Positions 8,226 to 17,421 of a stretch of DNA of 64,000 nt are shown here, piece by piece. The first letter of the stretch is position 1; every line of letters starts with the position of its first letter. A program made the position numbers and the translations under genes. The notes beneath the pieces were generated by a model that saw only the letters and a list, made by a program, of their open reading frames with translations, did no database searches and was not told the origin of the DNA. The DNA is from Actinomadura cremea (lineage in GTDB: Bacteria; Actinomycetota; Actinomycetes; Streptosporangiales; Streptosporangiaceae). The stretch spans positions 62,001-126,000 of the forward strand of contig NZ_BMRF01000021.1 in assembly GCF_014648495.1 (NCBI RefSeq). The letters run 5' to 3'.

Positions 8226-8843
8226 ATGAAGACCAGGAGGCCGGTGCGCAGCGGCCGGTCGATCTGGGGACGCATCGCCGGGTACGGCGGCGCGGTCCTG
8301 CTCGTCGCGGCGGCCGTCGCGGTGCTGCTCGTGCCGCTGCTGGAGAACGACGGCGGCGCGGACCCCGCGGGCGCCCGCGCGCCCGCGAACGGCGTGGCGA
8401 CGCCGTCCAACGCGCCCACCCGGCACACCGCGCCGCCCGCGACGATACGGACGCCGGGGGCGACCGCGCCCGGAACCGGCGGGACGCAGGGCGGTGGCCG
8501 GGGCGGTACGTCCGGCGGCACGACCGGGGACGGCGGACCGCCGATGCCCGGTGATCTCGGCGGCGGTACCGGCACGTCGTGGTGCCCGCAGGGCACCGCC
8601 TTCTACAAGGCCACCGGGACGGGGGTGGACGTCGCCGTCGCCGTGGCGTCGAGCGGCGCGGTCCGGGCCGAACTGCAGGTGCAGGGAGGGGCCCCGCAGT
8701 CGCAGCAGACGACGATCCGGGGCGGCAGCCCGCACACGTTCCGCTTCATCGGGGTCTCCGCGCAGCGGGTCGAGCGCGTGAAGATCACCACGGTGTCGGT
8801 GGGCGTGGCGATGCAGACCTGCTACGCCCGCGCGGCCGCCTGA
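8226..8843 (+). CDS. Membrane-anchored protein with Gly/Thr/Pro-rich linker
   Basis: A 205-aa hypothetical protein. Residues 1-15 are basic, 16-40 form one transmembrane segment, then a long low-complexity stretch rich in Pro, Thr and Gly (about 45-115) leads to a compact C-terminal domain of about 90 residues. That domain starts at SWCPQGTAFYKATG and ends in MQTCYARAAA; its two Cys could make a disulfide. The topology suggests an extracellular domain on a flexible stalk. I take ATG 8226; an in-frame GTG at 8175 would add 17 residues but has no better binding site. No family recognised. Confidence 0.7.
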   Translation: MKTRRPVRSGRSIWGRIAGYGGAVLLVAAAVAVLLVPLLENDGGADPAGARAPANGVATPSNAPTRHTAPPATIRTPGATAPGTGGTQGGGRGGTSGGTTGDGGPPMPGDLGGGTGTSWCPQGTAFYKATGTGVDVAVAVASSGAVRAELQVQGGAPQSQQTTIRGGSPHTFRFIGVSAQRVERVKITTVSVGVAMQTCYARAAA

Positions 8844-8855
8844 CCGGGAGGCGCC

Positions 8856-9434
8856 TCAGGCGGTCGGCCTGCGGACGTCCTCGACCGACACGTTGACGGC
8901 CGCGACGCGCATCCCGAGCATCAGCCCCGCCATCCGCGCCGCGTTCTCCTGCACGGCCGCCGCCACGTCCCTGATCACGGTGCCGTACGCCACGACGATG
9001 CCGACGTCGACCGTCACCTCCTCGTCGCGCACCCGCACGCGAACCCCGCCGTCGCCGCCCGCGTCCGGGGCGCTCAGCGCGACGACGCCGCGCACGTCCA
9101 GCGCGGACAGCTCGGCGATCTTCGCGAGCACCGCGTCCTCGATCGCGATGCGTCCGTCCACCCCCGCGCCGCCGTGGTCCGCCGGGACCCGCGCGTCCCC
9201 GTGCGGACGCGGCGGGGGGACGGGCGACGGCGACTGGGGCGGCGACGGGGGCGGCGACGGGGACGCGGACGCCCGGTCGGCGAGGAACTCGGGGGAGGCG
9301 GACGGTGGTGCGGACAGCGGGGTGCCGGGCGGGGCCATGGGCCCCGGCGGCCCGGAGAAGAACCGCATCGGGCCGGAGTCCGGGCGCGGTGCCGGACGGC
9401 CGTGCTCGGCGGGACGCTCGTCGGGCTCGCTCAT
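8856..9434 (-). CDS. Asp23/Gls24-family envelope-stress-type protein
   Basis: A 192-aa protein. Its first 90 or so residues are disordered, rich in Pro, Ser and Ala. The C-terminal 100 residues match the Asp23/Gls24 (DUF322) layout: IAIEDAVLAKIAELSALDVRG, then VRVRDEEVTVDVGIVVAYG and AAAVQENAARMAGLMLGM, ending in VAAVNVSVEDVRR. Family members are small soluble proteins linked to alkaline or cell-envelope stress in Firmicutes; the role in actinomycetes is not established. Start ATG 9434, preceded by GGGAGCG. An in-frame start at 9512 would add residues of atypical composition. Divergent from the HIT gene. Confidence 0.78.
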   Translation of the reverse strand: MSEPDERPAEHGRPAPRPDSGPMRFFSGPPGPMAPPGTPLSAPPSASPEFLADRASASPSPPPSPPQSPSPVPPPRPHGDARVPADHGGAGVDGRIAIEDAVLAKIAELSALDVRGVVALSAPDAGGDGGVRVRVRDEEVTVDVGIVVAYGTVIRDVAAAVQENAARMAGLMLGMRVAAVNVSVEDVRRPTA

Positions 9435-9583
9435 GATCGCTCCCACGGGACGGGTCGGACCACCATGGTGGCGGGGATCATCATCGTTGCGGAACCCCGG
9501 GCTCGGCGTCACGCAGCCCCGTGATCACCGGCGCGTCCGGCCCGCCCGCCCGAACCCGGCTGCGGTCTCGCGGGAACGTCTCT

Positions 9584-9589
9584 CTATGC
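9584..9589 (+). promoter_or_regulatory. -10 box candidate for the HIT gene
   Basis: TATGCT (9584-9589) lies in the divergent 191-bp gap, giving a predicted transcript start near 9596 and a roughly 30-nt leader that contains the AAGGAG site. The -35 region is not obvious. I see nothing else of note in the gap. Confidence 0.4.
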
Positions 9590-9625
9590 TGCTGGTCAGG
9601 CCGTGAACAAAAGGAGACCGCCGCC

Positions 9626-10246
9626 TTGACCGCAGAGCCGGAGGAGCCCGTGGAGCACGAGGAGCGGCACGGGCGCGAGGAGCCGTCCGGGGCGGACCCC
9701 GGGGGCCGGCACAGCCCCCGCTACGAGCAGGAGCGGGGCGGGGCGGGCATGCCCGACAACTTCCAGCGGCTGTGGACCCCGCACCGGATGGCCTACATCA
9801 AGGGGACGGGCTCGGGGGAAGGCTGCCCCTTCTGCGAGATCCCGAAGATGACCGACGAGGACGGGCTCGTCGTGTCGCGCGGGGAGACCGTGTACACGGT
9901 GCTCAACCTGTACCCGTACAACTCGGGGCACCTCATGGTCGTCCCGTACCGGCACGTCGCCGACTACGGGGACCTGGACAAGGCGGAGTACGTCGAGCTG
10001 GCGGAGTTCACCCGGCTGGCGCTGGCGGCGCTGCGCAAGGCGAGCGGCGCGCAGGGCTTCAACGTCGGGATGAACCTCGGTCTGGTGGCGGGCGCGGGGA
10101 TCGCGGCGCACCTGCACCAGCACGTCGTCCCGCGCTGGGGCGGCGACACGAACTTCATGCCGGTGGTCGGGCACACCAACGTGCTGCCGCAGCTGCTGCG
10201 CGACACCCGCCGGATGATCGCCGACTGCTGGCCCGGCGAGGACTGA
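9626..10246 (+). CDS. HIT-domain nucleotide hydrolase/phosphorylase
   Basis: A 206-aa histidine-triad protein. After a 40-residue acidic, charged N-terminal tail, the HIT domain begins at DNFQRLWTPHRMAYI, with CPFCEI as a probable half zinc site, the substrate-loop motif LYPYNSGHLMVVPYRH, and the catalytic triad HLHQHVVPRW. Actinobacterial members resemble diadenosine tetraphosphate phosphorylases. TTG 9626 is preferred because AAGGAG sits 9 nt upstream; an internal ATG before DNFQRL is possible but lacks a site. In related genomes this gene also lies between thrS and pgsA. Confidence 0.85.
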   Translation: MTAEPEEPVEHEERHGREEPSGADPGGRHSPRYEQERGGAGMPDNFQRLWTPHRMAYIKGTGSGEGCPFCEIPKMTDEDGLVVSRGETVYTVLNLYPYNSGHLMVVPYRHVADYGDLDKAEYVELAEFTRLALAALRKASGAQGFNVGMNLGLVAGAGIAAHLHQHVVPRWGGDTNFMPVVGHTNVLPQLLRDTRRMIADCWPGED

Positions 10247-10318
10247 TCCGCGGCACGCCGGCGGCGGGGGCGGGCCGCCGTCCCGGTGACCGCGCCCCCG
10301 CTCCCGCCGGGCGTCCGG

Positions 10319-12487
10319 TCAGCCGGGCTCGTGCGACGCGGCGGCGACCTTCTCGGTCAGGTGGGACGGGAGCGGCTCGTAGCGCAGGAACGCCCGGCTG
10401 AACGTGCCGGTGCCGTGCGACATGGAGCGCAGGTCGATCGCGTACCGGACGATCTCCAGCTGCGGCACCTCCGCCTTGATCGCGGTACGGCCGCCCTGGA
10501 CCGCACGGGAGCCGAGGACGCGGCCGCGCCGCGCGGTCAGGTCGGACATGACCGTCCCCACGTGCTCGTCGGCGATCAGCACGTCCACCTCGTCGACCGG
10601 CTCGAGCAGCAGGATCGGCACCGCCGCCGCGGCGTCCTTGAGCGCCTGCGCCCCGGCTGCCTGGAAGGCCATGTCGGACGAGTCGACCGAGTGCGCCTTG
10701 CCGTCGCGCAGCGTGACCCTGATGTCGACCAGCGGGTACCCGGCCGACACGCCGCGCTCCATCTGGTGCCGCAGGCCCTTCTCGACCGACGGGATGAACT
10801 GCCGGGGGACCACCCCGCCGACGATCTTGTCGACGAACTCGAAGCCGCCGCCGGACGGCAGCGGCTCGACCTCGATGTGGCAGATGCCGTACTGGCCGTG
10901 CCCGCCGCTCTGCTTGACGTGCCGGCCGAGGCCCTTGGCGGCGCCGCCGAACGTCTCCCGCAGCGGCACCCGCAGGTCGGCCCGGTCGACCTCGACGCCG
11001 TAGCGGGTGTGCAGCCGCTCGATCAGCACCTCGGCGTGCGCCTCGCCCATGCACCACAGCACCAGCTGCCGGGTCTCGGAGTTGTTCTCCAGCCGCAGCG
11101 TCGGGTCCTCGGCGACGAGGCGGCCGAGCGCCTGCCCGAGCTTGTCCTCGTCGGCCTTGGACCGCGCCTGGACCGCCACCGGAAGCAGCGGGTCGGGCAT
11201 CGACCACGGGGCCATGACCACGGGGGAGTCGGGATCGGAGAGCGTGTCGCCGGTCTCGGCGCGGTTCAGCTTCGCGACGGCGCAGACGTCCCCGGCGATG
11301 CACGACGACACCGTCCGCTGGGTCTTGCCGAGCGGCGAGGTGAGCGCGCCGACCCGCTCGTCGACGTCGTGGTCCTCGTGGCCGCGGTCCTCCAGGCCGT
11401 GCCCGGAGACGTGCACGACGGTGTCGGGACGCAGCGTCCCGGAGAACACCCGGACGAGCGAGACGCGGCCCACGTACGGGTCGGACGTGGTCTTGACGAC
11501 CTCGGCGACCAGCGGCCCCTCGGGATCGCAGGCGACCTCCCGCGGCGGCCCGCCCGAGACCGGCGCCACCGTCGGGATGCCGTGCTCCAGCGGCGACGGG
11601 AACGCCTGGGTGATGACCTCCAGCAGCTCCTGCATGCCGATCACGGGGCCGGGGTGGTCGCCGTGCGGCACCGACGTCGCCAGCACCGGATAGAAGCTGC
11701 CGCGCGCCACCGCGGTCTCCAGGTCCTCGATGAGCGCCTTGACGTCGATCTCCTCACCGGACACGTACCGGTCCATGAGGGTCTCGTCCTCGCTCTCCTG
11801 GATGATCCCCTCGATCAGCGAGGCGCGCTGCTCGGCGATCTGCTCCAGGTAGCGCGGGTCGGGTTCGCACTCGGTGCGCCGCCCGGTGGAGTAGTCCAGG
11901 CAGCGCTGCGTCAGCAGCCCGATCAATCCGGTCGGGCCGCCGTCCCCGTCGGTGGGGAAGTAGACCGGGGCGACGCCCTCGCCGAAGGCGCCCTGGCAGG
12001 CCAGGACGGTGTCGTCGTAGTCGCCGCGCTGCTGGTCGATCTTGGTGATGACGACCGCGCGCGGCATGCCCACGGCCGCGCACTCCTCCCACAGCATCCG
12101 GGTGAGCCCGTCGATGCCGTCCACGGCCGAGATCACGAACAGTGCGGCGTCCGCGGCGCGCAGCCCGGCGCGCAGGTCCCCGACGAAGTCCGCGTATCCC
12201 GGCGTGTCGATCAGGTTGATCTTGACGCCCGCGTGGACGAGCGGCGCGAGCGCGAGGTTGACCGAGCGCCGCCGTCGCAGCTCGGCCTCGTCGAAGTCGC
12301 ACACGGTGGTGCCGTCCTCGACCCGTCCGGCCCGCTGGATCGTGCCGGTGGCCGCGAGCAGCGCCTCGACGAGCGTCGTCTTGCCCGCCCCGGAATGGCC
12401 GACCAGCGCGACGTTGCGCACCTTGTCGCACCCGCCGGCCTCCGGTGCCCTGCCGGCGCCTCCGGTGTGGCCTCCCTTGTCCGCCAT
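10319..12487 (-). CDS. fusA2: Elongation factor G-like GTPase (EF-G2 type)
   Basis: A 722-aa translational GTPase paralogous to EF-G. The P-loop is GHSGAGKTTLVEAL (about residue 30) and DTPGYADF is the G3 motif. Two departures from true EF-G are visible: the G4 motif is TKID rather than NKxD, and the switch-1 RGITI segment is replaced by RRRSVNLALAPL. Domains II-V follow, including GMGEAHAEVLIERL. These traits match the EF-G-like group whose role is not translocation in the normal sense; the function is undefined. ATG start at 12487. It is convergent with the HIT gene; the 72-nt gap holds a GC-rich hairpin (GCGGGGGCG with CGCCCCCGC). Confidence 0.88.
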   Translation of the reverse strand: MADKGGHTGGAGRAPEAGGCDKVRNVALVGHSGAGKTTLVEALLAATGTIQRAGRVEDGTTVCDFDEAELRRRRSVNLALAPLVHAGVKINLIDTPGYADFVGDLRAGLRAADAALFVISAVDGIDGLTRMLWEECAAVGMPRAVVITKIDQQRGDYDDTVLACQGAFGEGVAPVYFPTDGDGGPTGLIGLLTQRCLDYSTGRRTECEPDPRYLEQIAEQRASLIEGIIQESEDETLMDRYVSGEEIDVKALIEDLETAVARGSFYPVLATSVPHGDHPGPVIGMQELLEVITQAFPSPLEHGIPTVAPVSGGPPREVACDPEGPLVAEVVKTTSDPYVGRVSLVRVFSGTLRPDTVVHVSGHGLEDRGHEDHDVDERVGALTSPLGKTQRTVSSCIAGDVCAVAKLNRAETGDTLSDPDSPVVMAPWSMPDPLLPVAVQARSKADEDKLGQALGRLVAEDPTLRLENNSETRQLVLWCMGEAHAEVLIERLHTRYGVEVDRADLRVPLRETFGGAAKGLGRHVKQSGGHGQYGICHIEVEPLPSGGGFEFVDKIVGGVVPRQFIPSVEKGLRHQMERGVSAGYPLVDIRVTLRDGKAHSVDSSDMAFQAAGAQALKDAAAAVPILLLEPVDEVDVLIADEHVGTVMSDLTARRGRVLGSRAVQGGRTAIKAEVPQLEIVRYAIDLRSMSHGTGTFSRAFLRYEPLPSHLTEKVAAASHEPG

Positions 12488-12604
12488 GGCTACCTCCTCG
12501 GACGGGTCTCCGCGCGCATCTCCGCGTGCGGGCCCGCGTACGGTGGGGCCCGGCCCGGCGGCCCGGCCCTGACGTCCGAGTGGGCGTTCGGTCTCGTCCT
12601 CGGC

Positions 12605-12618
12605 GTGACCGACGTCAC
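12605..12618. promoter_or_regulatory. CRP-like site in the fusA2-pgsA gap
   Basis: GTGACCGACGTCAC fits the GTG-N6-GNCAC pattern reported for Streptomyces Crp and is close to a palindrome. The surrounding 403-bp divergent gap also contains a small hairpin (TCCCGC 12637-12642 with GCGGGA 12648-12653) and nothing else clear before the pgsA promoter. Confidence 0.35.
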
Positions 12619-12827
12619 ACCCGTGTCACCACCTTTTCCCGCTATTCGCGGGATCACAAGAGGTGAACGGCAAACAACGCGAATCCCTCGCGGACGGTCG
12701 GCGGTGAACCGGACGGAACCGGCCCGCCGCGGTGGCTCGCGCGGCCCGTGCCGGACGGGGCGCGTCGGTGCGGGCGGGGCCGGCACGGAGCGATCACGGT
12801 CCGAGCACGGTGCGCGCCGATGCGCAC

Positions 12828-12833
12828 TACGAT
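12828..12833 (+). promoter_or_regulatory. -10 box candidate for the pgsA operon
   Basis: TACGAT would place transcription start near 12840, about 50 nt before the pgsA ATG. No strong -35 hexamer is seen. Confidence 0.4.
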
Positions 12834-12890
12834 GGGCGCGCTGCGGGAGCCCGCGGGGGGCCTTCACCAGACACACGAGAACGGACGGCG

Positions 12891-13676
12891 ATGCTCAACA
12901 AACTGAGGCCCGCGCTCGGGCGAGTCCTGACGCCCATCGGGCAGGCGGTCGCGCGGACGGGGGTCTCGCCCAACGCCATCACGATCATCGGGACGGCCGG
13001 CGTGGCCGTCGGCGCCCTCGTGCTGTTCCCGCGCGGCGAGTTCTTCTGGGGCACGATGGTGATCACCGCCTTCGTGCTGTTCGACATGCTGGACGGCGCC
13101 GTCGCCCGCGTGACCGGGAAGATCTCCAGGTTCGGCGCGTTCCTGGACTCCACGATGGACCGGGTCGCCGACGCCGCGATCTTCTCCGGACTGATGATCG
13201 GTCTGTACCGGGACGGGCAGGAGGCCCTCGCGGGCGTCGCGCTCTACTGCCTGGTCTCCGGGGTCGTCGTCTCCTACGCCAAGGCCCGCGCCGAGGGGCT
13301 CGGCTACACCTGCAACGTCGGCATCGCCGAGCGCGCCGAGCGGCTCATCGTCGCGCTCGTCGCCGCCGGGTTCTCCGGCCTCGGCGTCCCGTACGTCCTC
13401 GCCGTCGCGCTGTGGGCGCTGGCGGCGCTCAGCACCGTCACGGTCGGGCAGCGGTTCGCGGCGGTCTACGCCCAGGCGAAGGCCGACCCCGCGCCCGTCC
13501 CGCCCGGCGGCGGTGCGCCCGCCGCGCCCGCCGATCGGACGAACGACGCCGCCGCCGAGGGGAACGGCGGCGACCACGACCGCGACCCCTACGGGGGCCG
13601 CCGCGGCGGGCGCCGCAACGGCGAGGGACCGGGCGCGAAGGCGGCCGCGAGCGCCGGCCCGGAGCGGCGACGATGA
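12891..13676 (+). CDS. pgsA: Phosphatidylinositol phosphate synthase (CDP-alcohol phosphotransferase)
   Basis: A 261-aa membrane enzyme that joins CDP-diacylglycerol to an alcohol headgroup. The full CDP-alcohol phosphotransferase signature is present around residues 64-93: DMLDGAVAR, then Gly and two Asp in FGAFLDSTMDRVAD. Six hydrophobic segments follow the family plan. Placement directly ahead of a PIM acyltransferase and PimA argues for the inositol-phosphate-using enzyme of actinobacteria rather than a glycerophosphate enzyme. The last 50 residues are a disordered, charged tail. ATG 12891. Its stop overlaps the next ATG by 4 nt, so the genes are translationally coupled. Confidence 0.92.
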   Translation: MLNKLRPALGRVLTPIGQAVARTGVSPNAITIIGTAGVAVGALVLFPRGEFFWGTMVITAFVLFDMLDGAVARVTGKISRFGAFLDSTMDRVADAAIFSGLMIGLYRDGQEALAGVALYCLVSGVVVSYAKARAEGLGYTCNVGIAERAERLIVALVAAGFSGLGVPYVLAVALWALAALSTVTVGQRFAAVYAQAKADPAPVPPGGGAPAAPADRTNDAAAEGNGGDHDRDPYGGRRGGRRNGEGPGAKAAASAGPERRR

Positions 13677-14578
13677 AGGTCCCGTTCCGCGACGAGGCGG
13701 CGGACGCCGCCTACGCGCTCGGCTGGACGGTCGTCCGCAAGATGCCCGAGCGGGCGGCCCGGCTGGCGTTCACCGCCATCGCCGACCGCACCTGGCACCG
13801 GCACGGCGCCGGGGTCCGGCAGCTCGAGCGGAACCTGTGCCGCGTCCTCGGCAAGGACGCCGTCGACGACGAGGTCCGGGTCCTCAGCAAGAAGGTCATG
13901 CGGTCCTATCTGCGCTACTGGCTGGAGGTGTTCCGCCTCCCCGAGTACGACCGGAACCGGATCCTCGGCCGGATGCGCGTCACCGGCGACAAGAAGATCT
14001 TCACGAACCTCGACGCGGGCCGCGGCGTGATCCTCGCCCTCCCGCACATGGGCAACTACGAGCACGCCGGCGCCTGGCTCGCCCACAAGGGGCACCCCTT
14101 CACCACCGTCGCCGAGCGGCTCAAGCCCGAGTCGCTGTTCGACCGGTTCGTCGAGTTCCGCGAAGGGCTCGGCATGGAGGTCCTCGCGCACAGGGGCGCG
14201 TCCGCCTACGGGCGGATGGCGCGTCGCCTGCGCGAGGGGCGCCCGGTCTGCCTCGTCGTCGACCGCGACCTCACCGACAGCGGCGTGAACGTCGAGTTCT
14301 TCGGCGCCACCGCCCGCATGCCCGCCGTGTCCGCCGCACTGGCGATCCAGACCGGCGCCGCGCTGATCCCCGTGACGCTGTGGTACGAAGGAGAGTACTG
14401 GGCGGCGCGTGTGCACGAGGAGGTCCTCGTGCCCGCCGAGGGCGCCAGACAGGAGAAGATCCGCGCCATGACCCAGGACCTCGCGACCGTCTTCGAGGAG
14501 GGCATCGCCGCCCACCCCGAAGACTGGCACATGCTGCAGAAGGTGTGGCTCGACGACCTGCCGGAGGCCCCCCGATGA
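13673..14578 (+). CDS. Phosphatidylinositol mannoside acyltransferase
   Basis: A 301-aa acyltransferase of the LpxL/HtrB-like (LPLAT) superfamily. The HxxxxE-type catalytic motif is HMGNYEHAG (about residue 125), with RMARRLREGRPVCLVVDRD and FFGATARMP further along, as in PatA, which acylates the mannose of PIM1 or PIM2. The setting between pgsA and pimA supports this role in the inner leaflet. ATG 13673 overlaps the pgsA stop (ATGA) and its own stop overlaps the pimA ATG in the same way, so expression is coupled. Length is normal for the family. Confidence 0.92.
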   Translation: MKVPFRDEAADAAYALGWTVVRKMPERAARLAFTAIADRTWHRHGAGVRQLERNLCRVLGKDAVDDEVRVLSKKVMRSYLRYWLEVFRLPEYDRNRILGRMRVTGDKKIFTNLDAGRGVILALPHMGNYEHAGAWLAHKGHPFTTVAERLKPESLFDRFVEFREGLGMEVLAHRGASAYGRMARRLREGRPVCLVVDRDLTDSGVNVEFFGATARMPAVSAALAIQTGAALIPVTLWYEGEYWAARVHEEVLVPAEGARQEKIRAMTQDLATVFEEGIAAHPEDWHMLQKVWLDDLPEAPR

Positions 14579-15738
14579 GGGTCGGCATCGTCTGCCCCTA
14601 CACCTGGAACGTCCCCGGCGGCGTCCAGCGGCACATCGCCGACCTCGCCGAGGCGCTGATCGCCCTCGGCCACACCGTCTCGGTGATCACCCCGGCGGAC
14701 GACGACGCCGACCTCCCCCCGTACGCGGTCTCGGCCGGACGCGCCGTCCCCGTCCCCTACAACGGCTCGGTCGCGCGGCTGGCGTTCGGGTTCCTGTCGT
14801 CGAGCCGGGTCCGCCGCTGGATCCACGACGGCGGCTTCGACGTCCTGCACGTGCACGAGCCCGCCGCGCCGTCGCTCGGCCTGCTGGCCTGCTGGACGGC
14901 CGACGGCCCGATCGTCGGCACGTTCCACGCGTCCTACGAGAAGTCCCGCATGGTGTCGGTCACCGCCCCCATCCTGCAGAGCGCCCTGGAGAAGATCACC
15001 GGGCGGATCGCGGTGTCGGAGGCGGCCCGCACCACGCTCGTCGAGCACCTCGGCGGCGACGCCGTCCTCATCCCCAACGGCGTCGCCACGGAGCGGTACG
15101 CGATGGCCGACCCGCTGCCCGGCTGGCCCGGCCGCGCCGACGGCACGGGGGACGGCTCCGGCGAGGAGGCGCTGGGCTTCCTCGGCCGGATGGACGAGCC
15201 CCGCAAGGGCCTGCAGGTGCTCCTGCGCGCCTTCGAGATCCTCGGCCGCGCCCGCCCCCGGCTCCGGCTCCTGATCGCCGGGCCGGGCGACGCCGACGAC
15301 GTGCTGTCGCGGGTCTCCCCGGACCTGCGCGACCGGGTCGTCCTGCTCGGCCTGGTCAGCGAGGAGGACAAGGTCCGCGCCTACCACTCGGTGGACGTGT
15401 TCGTCGCGCCGAACCTCGGCGGCGAGAGCTTCGGGATCGTCCTCGCCGAGGCGATGGCGGCGGGCGCCCCCATCCTGGCCAGCGACATCGAGGCGTTCGA
15501 CCGGGTGCTGCGCGGCGGCCGCGCCGGGGCGCTGTTCCGGACCGGCGACCACGAGGCCCTCGCCGCGGCGGCCGCCGAACTGCTCGACGACCCGGCCCGG
15601 CGCAAGCAGCTGTCCGCCGACGCCCGCGCCGCCGTCCGCGACTACGACTGGTCGGCCGTCGCCCGCGACGTGCTGAGGGTGTACGAGACCGTCTCCCTCG
15701 GCCATGCGGGCGTCGTCGAGTCCGGCCCCGGGGCCTAG
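14575..15738 (+). CDS. pimA: Phosphatidyl-myo-inositol alpha-mannosyltransferase PimA
   Basis: A 387-aa GT4-family, GT-B-fold glycosyltransferase that transfers mannose from GDP-mannose to phosphatidylinositol, the first step of PIM synthesis. The N-terminal acceptor-side motif CPYTWNVPGGVQRH, the DVLHVHEP region and the C-terminal nucleotide-sugar motif ESFGIVLAEAMAAGAPI (EX7E) are all clear. A short Gly/Asp-rich insert (ADGTGDGSGEE) interrupts the linker between the two Rossmann halves. ATG 14575 overlaps the acyltransferase stop. It acts at the cytoplasmic face of the membrane. Confidence 0.94.
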   Translation: MRVGIVCPYTWNVPGGVQRHIADLAEALIALGHTVSVITPADDDADLPPYAVSAGRAVPVPYNGSVARLAFGFLSSSRVRRWIHDGGFDVLHVHEPAAPSLGLLACWTADGPIVGTFHASYEKSRMVSVTAPILQSALEKITGRIAVSEAARTTLVEHLGGDAVLIPNGVATERYAMADPLPGWPGRADGTGDGSGEEALGFLGRMDEPRKGLQVLLRAFEILGRARPRLRLLIAGPGDADDVLSRVSPDLRDRVVLLGLVSEEDKVRAYHSVDVFVAPNLGGESFGIVLAEAMAAGAPILASDIEAFDRVLRGGRAGALFRTGDHEALAAAAAELLDDPARRKQLSADARAAVRDYDWSAVARDVLRVYETVSLGHAGVVESGPGA

Positions 15739-15749
15739 GAGACGGCCGG

Positions 15750-16289
15750 ATGCCCGACTGGATCATCGACGTCCTGTTCTGGATCGCCGTCGCGTTCCTG
15801 CTCGCCGTGTACGTGTCCTGGCGCGCGACGCGCCTCGACCGCCTGCACGTCCGGGTCGAGACCGCCCGCGCCGCGCTCGACGCCGCGCTCGTCCGGCGGG
15901 CGGCCGCCGCGCTCGAACTGGCCGCGTCCCGGCTGCTGGACCCAGCGACCAGCCTGGTCCTCGCCACCGCCGCCCACGAGGCCCGCACCGCCGGCGCCGA
16001 GCACCGCGAGTTCGCCGAGAGCGACCTGTCGCGGGCGCTGCGCGCGGTCGTCGACCAGCCCGGCTTCGTCGACGCGCTCACCGGACGCGCCGACGGGGAC
16101 GGCAAGGTGGTGCTGGAGGAGCTGTCCTCCGCCGCCGCCAAGGTCGCCTACGCCCGCCGCTTCTACAACGACGCCGTCTCCCAGGCCCGCATCGCGCGGC
16201 GCAAGCTGCTGATCCGGGCGCTGCGGCTGGCCGGGCGGGCCCCGCTGCCCGGGTTCTTCGAGATCGACGACGACCCGCCCGGGATCTGA
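15750..16289 (+). CDS. LemA-like membrane protein
   Basis: A 179-aa protein with one N-terminal transmembrane helix (about 4-24) followed by a long all-helical, Ala/Arg-rich domain ending in PLPGFFEIDD. The YARRFYNDAVSQARIARR segment resembles the LemA family (VARRRYNDAV-type motif), and a short acidic tail follows. It starts 11 nt after pimA, so it is probably the last gene of that operon. The function is unknown; a role in envelope maintenance is only suggested by context. Confidence 0.7.
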   Translation: MPDWIIDVLFWIAVAFLLAVYVSWRATRLDRLHVRVETARAALDAALVRRAAAALELAASRLLDPATSLVLATAAHEARTAGAEHREFAESDLSRALRAVVDQPGFVDALTGRADGDGKVVLEELSSAAAKVAYARRFYNDAVSQARIARRKLLIRALRLAGRAPLPGFFEIDDDPPGI

Positions 16290-16380
16290 CCGGCCCGCCG
16301 TGCTCGGCCGCCTCACCCGGACGGGGCACGGCACCCGTTTCGCTACCCTCTGGCGCAGATCTCGCGAAGGAGGGGTCAAC

Positions 16381-17421
16381 GTGCGAATCTCCTGGGGCGG
16401 GACGGCCGCCGCGCGGACGGCCGCGGGGCTCGGGACGCTCGTCCTCGCCGCCGCGCTCGCCGCCTGCTCGGGCGGGGACGGGACGCGCAAGGCCGAACCA
16501 CCGAGCGCGCCGGGCGGCTCGTCCGGCACCGGAGCCGCGAGCCCCGGCCTGCCGTACCATCCGTTCGACGGCGGCTCGGAGGGGCTGCGCGACCCGGTCC
16601 TCGCGGTGAAGATCGAGAACACCGAGCGGGCGCTGCCGCAGTCCGGCGTCCAGGACGCCGACATCGTCTACGTCGAGCAGGTCGAGGGCGGCGAGACGCG
16701 GCTGATGGCCGTGTACTCGTCCGAACTGCCCGAACGCGTCGGACCCGTCCGCAGCGCGCGGATCTCCGACCTGCACATCCTGCGGCAGTTCGGCCGTCCC
16801 GCGTTCGCCTTCTCCGGCGTGCAGAGCAAGATGAAGAAGCACATCCTGGAGGCGCCCGCCTACGACGTCTCCCAGGAGAACGGCGGCTCGGCCTACTTCC
16901 GCGCCGGCCCGAAGCCGATCCCGTACAACCTGTACGCGGACCCCCGCGACCTGCTGGAACTGGCGCCCGAGGCCACCGGCCCGCGCGACATCGGCTTCCG
17001 CTTCGGGCCCGCCCCGCAGGGTGGCGAGCCCACGAAGTCGTTCACCGCGAAGTGGCCGTCGGCGTCGATGGGCTTCACCTGGTCGGCGGAGGAGAAGCGC
17101 TGGCTGGCGAGCCACAGCGGCCGCCCCGACGTGTCCGCCGAGGGCGGCCGGCTCGGCGGCGCCACGGTCGTCGTCCAGTACGCCAGGACGACGCGCTCGG
17201 AGTTCCACGATTCCCTCGGCCACTACACGCCGCTGATCGAGACGACCGGGACCGGACGCGCGCTCGTCCTGCGCGACGGCAAGGGCTACGACGCCCGCTG
17301 GTCACGGCCGTCCGAGCAGGGGGGAACGACCTTCACCACCGCCGACGGCGAGCCGATGACGTTCGCGCCCGGCCAGGTCTGGGTGGTCCTGGTCAGCGAG
17401 GGCGGCCCCGTCATCCCCTGA
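16381..17421 (+). CDS. DUF3048-domain lipoprotein (YerB-like)
   Basis: A 346-aa exported lipoprotein. The N-terminus has a basic start, a hydrophobic stretch and a lipobox ending LAAALAAC, with the lipidated Cys at about residue 30. A Ser/Gly/Pro linker follows, then the two-part DUF3048 fold: [37 protein letters not shown]-like segment and [13 protein letters not shown] in the first half, and a C-terminal half ending in [12 protein letters not shown]. The biochemical role is not known. GTG 16381 has GAAGGAGG 8-14 nt upstream. Monocistronic by spacing. Confidence 0.85.
   Translation: MRISWGGTAAARTAAGLGTLVLAAALAACSGGDGTRKAEPPSAPGGSSGTGAASPGLPYHPFDGGSEGLRDPVLAVKIENTERALPQSGVQDADIVYVEQVEGGETRLMAVYSSELPERVGPVRSARISDLHILRQFGRPAFAFSGVQSKMKKHILEAPAYDVSQENGGSAYFRAGPKPIPYNLYADPRDLLELAPEATGPRDIGFRFGPAPQGGEPTKSFTAKWPSASMGFTWSAEEKRWLASHSGRPDVSAEGGRLGGATVVVQYARTTRSEFHDSLGHYTPLIETTGTGRALVLRDGKGYDARWSRPSEQGGTTFTTADGEPMTFAPGQVWVVLVSEGGPVIP

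Noticed and set aside
10286-12672. Long plus-strand reading frame opposite the EF-G-like gene
   Set aside because: It is the antisense shadow of a clear GTPase gene and its product is Arg/Gly/His-rich without domains; only its 3' end coincides with the real acyltransferase frame.
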